Assembly (NCBI RefSeq): GCF_019739195.1
Contig: NZ_JAHHDS010000003.1
Location: forward strand, 2,170,001-2,234,000
Source of the DNA: Microcella sp.
GTDB taxonomy: Bacteria; Actinomycetota; Actinomycetes; Actinomycetales; Microbacteriaceae
Direction of reading: 5' to 3'
Length of the DNA stretch: 64,000 nt
Below are positions 60,103-64,000 of this stretch, piece by piece. Every line of letters starts with the position of its first letter. The stretch's first letter is position 1. The notes below the pieces were generated by a model, which saw only the letters and a program-made list of their open reading frames with translations, was not told where the DNA came from and did no database searches. A program made the translations under genes and the position numbers.

Positions 60103-60662
60103 CCGACAACTCTGTCGCCGTCGTCAGCGAGCCCTCGCGTCGCGCGTCGTTCGTCGAGCAGCTGCCTCTGCTCGTCGCGCTCGTACTGCTGTGGATGCTG
60201 CTGTGGGGCTCGCTGACCCCCCTCACGATCGTGACGGGCATCATGGTCGCGATCGCCGTCACCCGCGCGTTCTACCTGCCGCCGGTCGAACTCTCCGGAC
60301 GGTTCAACCCGTTCTGGTTCGCCGTCTTCCTGGGCCGGTTCTTGGGCGAACTCGCGATCGCCTCGTTTCAGGTGGCCCTGCAGGCCTTCGCCGCTACTCC
60401 GGTGCCGCGCAGCGCGATTCTGCGCATCGATCTGCGCACCCGATCCGACTTCATCATGACCGGGGTCTCGCTCGCCGTCTCGCTCGTTCCGGGTTCGCTC
60501 GTCATCGAGGTCGACCGCACAAATGCGCGGCTCTATGTGCACCAGCTCAACGCGCGCACTCCCGACGAGCTCGAGAAGGCGCGCGCGCACGTGCTGAGCC
60601 TCGAGCACGACCTGCTGCGGGCGTGGGGCTCGCGCGACGAGTGGCAGGCGGCGCGCTCATGA
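60099..60662 (+). CDS. mrpE: Na+/H+ antiporter subunit E
   Basis: A 187-residue subunit with two N-terminal helices (LPLLVALVLLWMLLWGSLTP) and the soluble MrpE core (LRIDLRTRSDFIMTGVSLAV, SLVPGSLVIEVD, LYVHQLN). Overlaps its neighbours by 4 bases. Confidence 0.91.
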   Translation: MTDNSVAVVSEPSRRASFVEQLPLLVALVLLWMLLWGSLTPLTIVTGIMVAIAVTRAFYLPPVELSGRFNPFWFAVFLGRFLGELAIASFQVALQAFAATPVPRSAILRIDLRTRSDFIMTGVSLAVSLVPGSLVIEVDRTNARLYVHQLNARTPDELEKARAHVLSLEHDLLRAWGSRDEWQAARS

Positions 60663-60952
60663 TCGACATCGTGCTCTACGTCGCCGGCGGCATGCTCGCC
60701 ATCGCCGGGCTGCTGCTGCTCTATCGCGTCGTCGTCGGGCCGTCGCTCGTCGACCGCGTCATCGCCTCTGACGTGCTGCTGACGACGCTCATCATCGTCG
60801 TGGGCGCCGAGATGGCCATCAATGGCCACACGCGCACGATTCCGCTCATGGTCGTGCTCGCCGTGATCGGCATTCTCGGCAGCGTCTCGGTCGCCCGGTT
60901 CGTGCAGCGCGCGCCGTCGACCTCAGCCTCGGGCGGAGAGGGAGAGCTGTGA
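60659..60952 (+). CDS. mrpF: Na+/H+ antiporter subunit F
   Basis: A 97-residue subunit with three helices and the family string LLYRVVVGPSLVDRVIASDV, then a short polar tail. The ATG at 60659 overlaps the mrpE stop. Confidence 0.91.
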   Translation: MIDIVLYVAGGMLAIAGLLLLYRVVVGPSLVDRVIASDVLLTTLIIVVGAEMAINGHTRTIPLMVVLAVIGILGSVSVARFVQRAPSTSASGGEGEL

Positions 60953-61413
60953 TCGCCGACCTGATGCGAACATCCACGACCTTCGTCGACAGCGAGCCCG
61001 TCGCGACGATTCTCGATGCCGTCGCTGCCGTCTTCATTCTTCTCGCCGCGTTCCTGACTCTCGCCGCGGCCATTGGGCTCATCAGGTTTCCGGATGCTCT
61101 CGCGCGCCTGCACGCGGCCACCAAGCCGCAGATTCTCGGCGTCATTCTCGTCGTCGTGGCGATCGCGCTCAGCGTGCGAAGTTGGGTTGTTCTGCTGCTG
61201 CTGATTCCCGTCATCGTGTTCCAGCTGCTCACGGCGCCGATCTCGGCCCACATGGTGGGTCGCGCGGGGTACCGAGCGGGCGACTACGACCCCGACACCC
61301 TCGCGGTCGACGAGCTCGCCCCGGATGTCGCGGCCGCAGGCAAGTCAGACCTGCCGGGCGGAGGCTTCGACGACGAGTCGGGCACGGCGCAGCGTCAGCA
61401 GGGCGGGCCGTAG
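60949..61413 (+). CDS. mrpG: Na+/H+ antiporter subunit G
   Basis: A 154-residue subunit with three helices, including LAAAIGLIRFPDALARLHAA followed by TKPQILGV, the MrpG hallmark. It has a longer acidic tail than usual (DVAAAGKSDLPGGGFDDESG). GTG start overlapping the mrpF stop; last gene of the operon, 9 bases before ilvD. Confidence 0.91.
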   Translation: MIADLMRTSTTFVDSEPVATILDAVAAVFILLAAFLTLAAAIGLIRFPDALARLHAATKPQILGVILVVVAIALSVRSWVVLLLLIPVIVFQLLTAPISAHMVGRAGYRAGDYDPDTLAVDELAPDVAAAGKSDLPGGGFDDESGTAQRQQGGP

Positions 61414-61422
61414 ACTCGAGCC

Positions 61423-63117
61423 ATGTCGAAGGCCGACCACAAGCCCCGTTCCCGCGTCGTCACTGACGGAATCGAAGCCACCACCTCGCGCGGCATGCTG
61501 CGCGCTGTGGGCATGGGCGATGACGACTGGGGCAAGGCCCAGATCGGCATCGCGAGTTCGTGGAACGAGATCACCCCCTGCAACCTCTCGCTCGGCCGCC
61601 TCGCGCAGGCCGCGAAAGAGGGCGTGCACGCCGGCGGCGGCTACCCGCTGCAGTTCGGCACCGTGAGCGTGAGCGACGGCATCTCGATGGGTCACGAGGG
61701 CATGCACTTCTCGCTCGTGAGCCGCGAAGTCATCGCCGACTCGGTCGAGACCGTCATGCAGGCCGAACGGCTCGACGGCTCGGTGCTGCTCGCCGGTTGC
61801 GACAAGTCGATTCCCGGCATGCTCATGGCCGCCGTGCGCCTCGACCTCGCGAGCGTCTTCCTCTATGCGGGCTCCATCGCTCCGGGCTGGGTCAAGCTCA
61901 GCGACGGCACCGAGAAAGAGATCACGATCATCGACAGCTTCGAGGCTGTCGGCGCCGTCAAAGCGGGCAAGATGTCGGCCGAAGACGCCCACCGCATCGA
62001 GTGCGCCTTCGCTCCGGGCGAAGGTGCCTGCGGCGGCATGTACACCGCGAACACGATGGCGAGCGTGGCCGAGGCGCTCGGGTTGAGCCTTCCGGGTTCG
62101 GCGAGCCCCGCGTCGTACGATCGCCGCCGCGACATGTACGCTCACCGCAGTGGCGAGGCCGTCGTCAACCTGCTGAATAAGGGCATCACGGCGCGCCAGA
62201 TCGTCACGCGCGAGGCGCTCGAGAACGCCGTCACGGTCGCGATGGCGCTCGGCGGCTCGACCAACGTCGTGCTGCACCTGCTGGCGATCGCGAACGAGGC
62301 CGAGGTGCCGTTCACGCTCGATGACTTCAACCGCATCGGCAGCAAGGTTCCGCACATCGGCGACCTCAAGCCGTTCGGTCGGTACGTCATGAACGACGTC
62401 GACCGGCAGGGCGGCCTGCCCGTGCTGCTCAAGGCGCTTCTCGATGCCGGGCTGCTGCACGGCGATGTCATGACCGTCACGGGCAAGACGATGGCCGAGA
62501 ACCTGGCCGAGCTGAACCCCGACCCGCTCGACGGCGACGTGCTGCGCTCGCTCGACAACCCGATTCATGCCACGGGCGGCATCACCATCTTGCACGGCTC
62601 GTTCGCCCCCGAGGGTGCGGTCGTCAAGACGGCCGGCTTCGATGCGGCCGTCTTTGAGGGCCCGGCCCGCGTCTTCGAGCGCGAGCGCGCGGCGATGGAT
62701 GCCCTGACCAACGGTGAGATCTCGGCGGGCGATGTCGTCGTCATCCGTTACGAGGGGCCCAAGGGCGGCCCCGGCATGCGCGAGATGCTCGCGATCACGG
62801 CCGCCATCAAGGGCGCTGGGCTCGGCAAAGATGTATTACTCTTGACCGACGGTCGATTCTCAGGCGGCACAACCGGACTGTGCATCGGCCATATAGCTCC
62901 CGAAGCGGTAGACGCTGGTCCTATCGCCTTCGTGCGCGATGGTGATCTGATCCGGGTTGATATCGCTGCTCGCTCCCTCGACCTACTGGTCGACGCAGAC
63001 GAGCTTGAGGCGCGCCGCACCGACTGGGCGCCCCTGCCCCCGCGCTATACCCGTGGCGTTCTCGCCAAGTACTCGAAGCTCGTGCGCTCTGCCGCGCAAG
63101 GAGCCGTCACCGGGTAG
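61423..63117 (+). CDS. ilvD: dihydroxy-acid dehydratase
   Basis: A 564-residue iron-sulfur enzyme that dehydrates dihydroxy acids to the keto acids of valine, isoleucine and leucine. Motifs: C126 in [14 protein letters not shown], and [14 protein letters not shown] with a second cluster Cys. The C-terminal swivel part has the family strings [22 protein letters not shown] and a final PLPPRY. Bases about 62827-63000 use codons rare in the neighbours (GTA, TTA at 62836, ATA at 62893), unlike the rest of the gene. ilvB follows 55 bases later. Confidence 0.94.
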   Translation: MSKADHKPRSRVVTDGIEATTSRGMLRAVGMGDDDWGKAQIGIASSWNEITPCNLSLGRLAQAAKEGVHAGGGYPLQFGTVSVSDGISMGHEGMHFSLVSREVIADSVETVMQAERLDGSVLLAGCDKSIPGMLMAAVRLDLASVFLYAGSIAPGWVKLSDGTEKEITIIDSFEAVGAVKAGKMSAEDAHRIECAFAPGEGACGGMYTANTMASVAEALGLSLPGSASPASYDRRRDMYAHRSGEAVVNLLNKGITARQIVTREALENAVTVAMALGGSTNVVLHLLAIANEAEVPFTLDDFNRIGSKVPHIGDLKPFGRYVMNDVDRQGGLPVLLKALLDAGLLHGDVMTVTGKTMAENLAELNPDPLDGDVLRSLDNPIHATGGITILHGSFAPEGAVVKTAGFDAAVFEGPARVFERERAAMDALTNGEISAGDVVVIRYEGPKGGPGMREMLAITAAIKGAGLGKDVLLLTDGRFSGGTTGLCIGHIAPEAVDAGPIAFVRDGDLIRVDIAARSLDLLVDADELEARRTDWAPLPPRYTRGVLAKYSKLVRSAAQGAVTG

Positions 63118-63172
63118 ACAGCTGCGGGCTTTCCGCTTTCGATCACCGACCTCTCGCTAGGACACTCATCTC

Positions 63173-64000
63173 ATGACCACGGAATCGACCCCCGTGACCA
63201 CACCGTCGGCCCCTGCGCCGAAGGCCTCCGCTCGCGCGGCGAAGAGCGCCGCCGAGCCGCCGATGCTGACGGGCTCGGGCGCCATTCTGGCCTCGCTCGA
63301 GAAGCTCGGCGTCACCGACGTCTTCGGCCTGCCCGGCGGCGCGATCATGCCTTTTTACGACGAGCTCATGGCCTCGACGGCGATCCGCCACATCCTCGTG
63401 CGCCACGAGCAGGGTGCGGGCCACGCGGCTGAGGGCTACGCTGCCGCGAGCGGCCGCCTTGGCGTGTGCATTGCGACGTCGGGCCCCGGCGCGACGAACC
63501 TCGTCACGGCGATCGCGGATGCTCACATGGACTCCGTGCCCCTGCTCGCGATCACCGGCCAGGTGTTCTCGAGCTCGATGGGCACCGACGCCTTCCAAGA
63601 GGTCGACATCACCGGCATCACGATGCCCATCACGAAGCACTCGTTCCTCGTGACCGACCCGGCCGACGTGCCGGGAGTCATCGCTGCCGCTGTGCACATC
63701 GCCACGACCGGCCGCCCTGGCCCGGTGCTCGTCGACGTCACGAAAGACGCGCAGCAGAAGTCGGCGCCATTCATCTGGCCGCCGAAGGTCGACCTGCCCG
63801 GGTACCGCCCCGTGACCAAGGCGCACGGCAAGCAGATTCAGGCCGCGGCCCAGATGATCGTCGAGGCGCGCAAGCCCGTGCTGTACGTCGGAGGCGGCGT
63901 CGTGCGTTCGGGTGCGAGCCGAGAGCTGCTGGCTTTCGCCGAAAAGACCGGCGCGCCCGTTGTGACGACGCTCATGGCCCGCGGGGCCTTCCCCGACTCG
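63173..64000 (+). CDS. ilvB: acetolactate synthase large subunit (5' part, cut by window end)
   Basis: The open frame runs off the window after 276 codons. After a disordered Ala/Pro/Thr-rich leader of about 30 residues comes the thiamine-diphosphate PYR domain: [15 protein letters not shown], the catalytic Glu E79 in [30 protein letters not shown], and the start of the central domain ([12 protein letters not shown]). It condenses pyruvate to acetolactate, or pyruvate with ketobutyrate, the step before IlvC and IlvD. Confidence 0.93.
   Translation, partial: MTTESTPVTTPSAPAPKASARAAKSAAEPPMLTGSGAILASLEKLGVTDVFGLPGGAIMPFYDELMASTAIRHILVRHEQGAGHAAEGYAAASGRLGVCIATSGPGATNLVTAIADAHMDSVPLLAITGQVFSSSMGTDAFQEVDITGITMPITKHSFLVTDPADVPGVIAAAVHIATTGRPGPVLVDVTKDAQQKSAPFIWPPKVDLPGYRPVTKAHGKQIQAAAQMIVEARKPVLYVGGGVVRSGASRELLAFAEKTGAPVVTTLMARGAFPDS

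Noticed and set aside
63118-63172. Attenuator or T-box between ilvD and ilvB
   Set aside because: The 55 bases contain no leader peptide rich in branched-chain codons, no T-box sequence and no terminator hairpin.

Overview
The window is chromosomal DNA of a high-GC actinobacterium. Gene content (two WhiB proteins, MtrA-MtrB-LpqB, PdtaS, DUF3499, long-form HPF next to SecA, many GTG starts and ATGA overlaps) points to Actinobacteria. The style of the genes (CWB2 surface proteins, RDD/SpoIIM/MoxR/DUF58 block, Mrp antiporter) fits the family Microbacteriaceae. This placement is inferred from gene content and order; no rRNA gene is present. The backbone follows an order I know from Mycobacterium tuberculosis: whiB2, DUF3499, manB, sahH, mtrA, mtrB, lpqB, comF-like, hpf, secA, Rv3235-like, pdtaS, whiB1.

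Layout. 1-4 kb: two secreted proteins with C-terminal triple CWB2 repeats. 4-11.3 kb: whiB2, a very large membrane glycosyltransferase, a DUF5719 protein, a small metallopeptidase-like protein, DUF3499 and phosphomannomutase. 11.2-13.2 kb: a TetR regulator divergent from a DUF6326-DUF2306 membrane gene pair, with three palindromic operator candidates between them. 13.2-22.3 kb: S-adenosylhomocysteinase, then RDD, SpoIIM, DUF58, MoxR, DUF4350, DUF4129 and a multi-spanning membrane protein. 22.4-31 kb: mtrA-mtrB-lpqB, a ComF-like phosphoribosyltransferase, hpf and secA. 31-38.1 kb: an MFS exporter, a DUF6459 protein, a BldC-like small DNA-binding protein, an orphan SAF/CpaE-like pair, pdtaS and whiB1. 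38.3-42.6 kb: a small membrane protein, bcp, tRNA-Lys(CTT), L-lactate permease and two LysE exporters. 42.7-46.2 kb: PEP synthase with its regulatory kinase/phosphotransferase, and a tiny membrane protein. 46.3-51.7 kb: TetR, an MMPL transporter carrying a degenerate ABC-ATPase-like tail, and a YhgE/Pip protein. 51.7-55 kb: a sugar-phosphate isomerase-like protein and otsA-otsB for trehalose. 55.1-61.4 kb: a six-gene Mrp antiporter operon. 61.4-64 kb: ilvD and the 5' part of ilvB, cut by the window edge.

The most interesting points are these: (1) the TetR / MMPL-pseudoABC fusion / YhgE cassette with paired TGACC-N4-GGTCA operators; (2) the TetR-DUF6326-DUF2306 module with three GTAC-N3-GTAC palindromes; (3) an orphan CpaB/CpaE-like pair whose Walker A has Arg in place of Lys; (4) a 19-bp-arm inverted repeat in the only sizeable convergent gap; (5) short tandem duplications (15, 23, 39 and 15 bp) sitting exactly on stop or start codons; (6) a near-consensus whiB1 promoter with a long leader, bracketed by an imperfect direct repeat. 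No CRISPR array, insertion sequence or prophage was seen.
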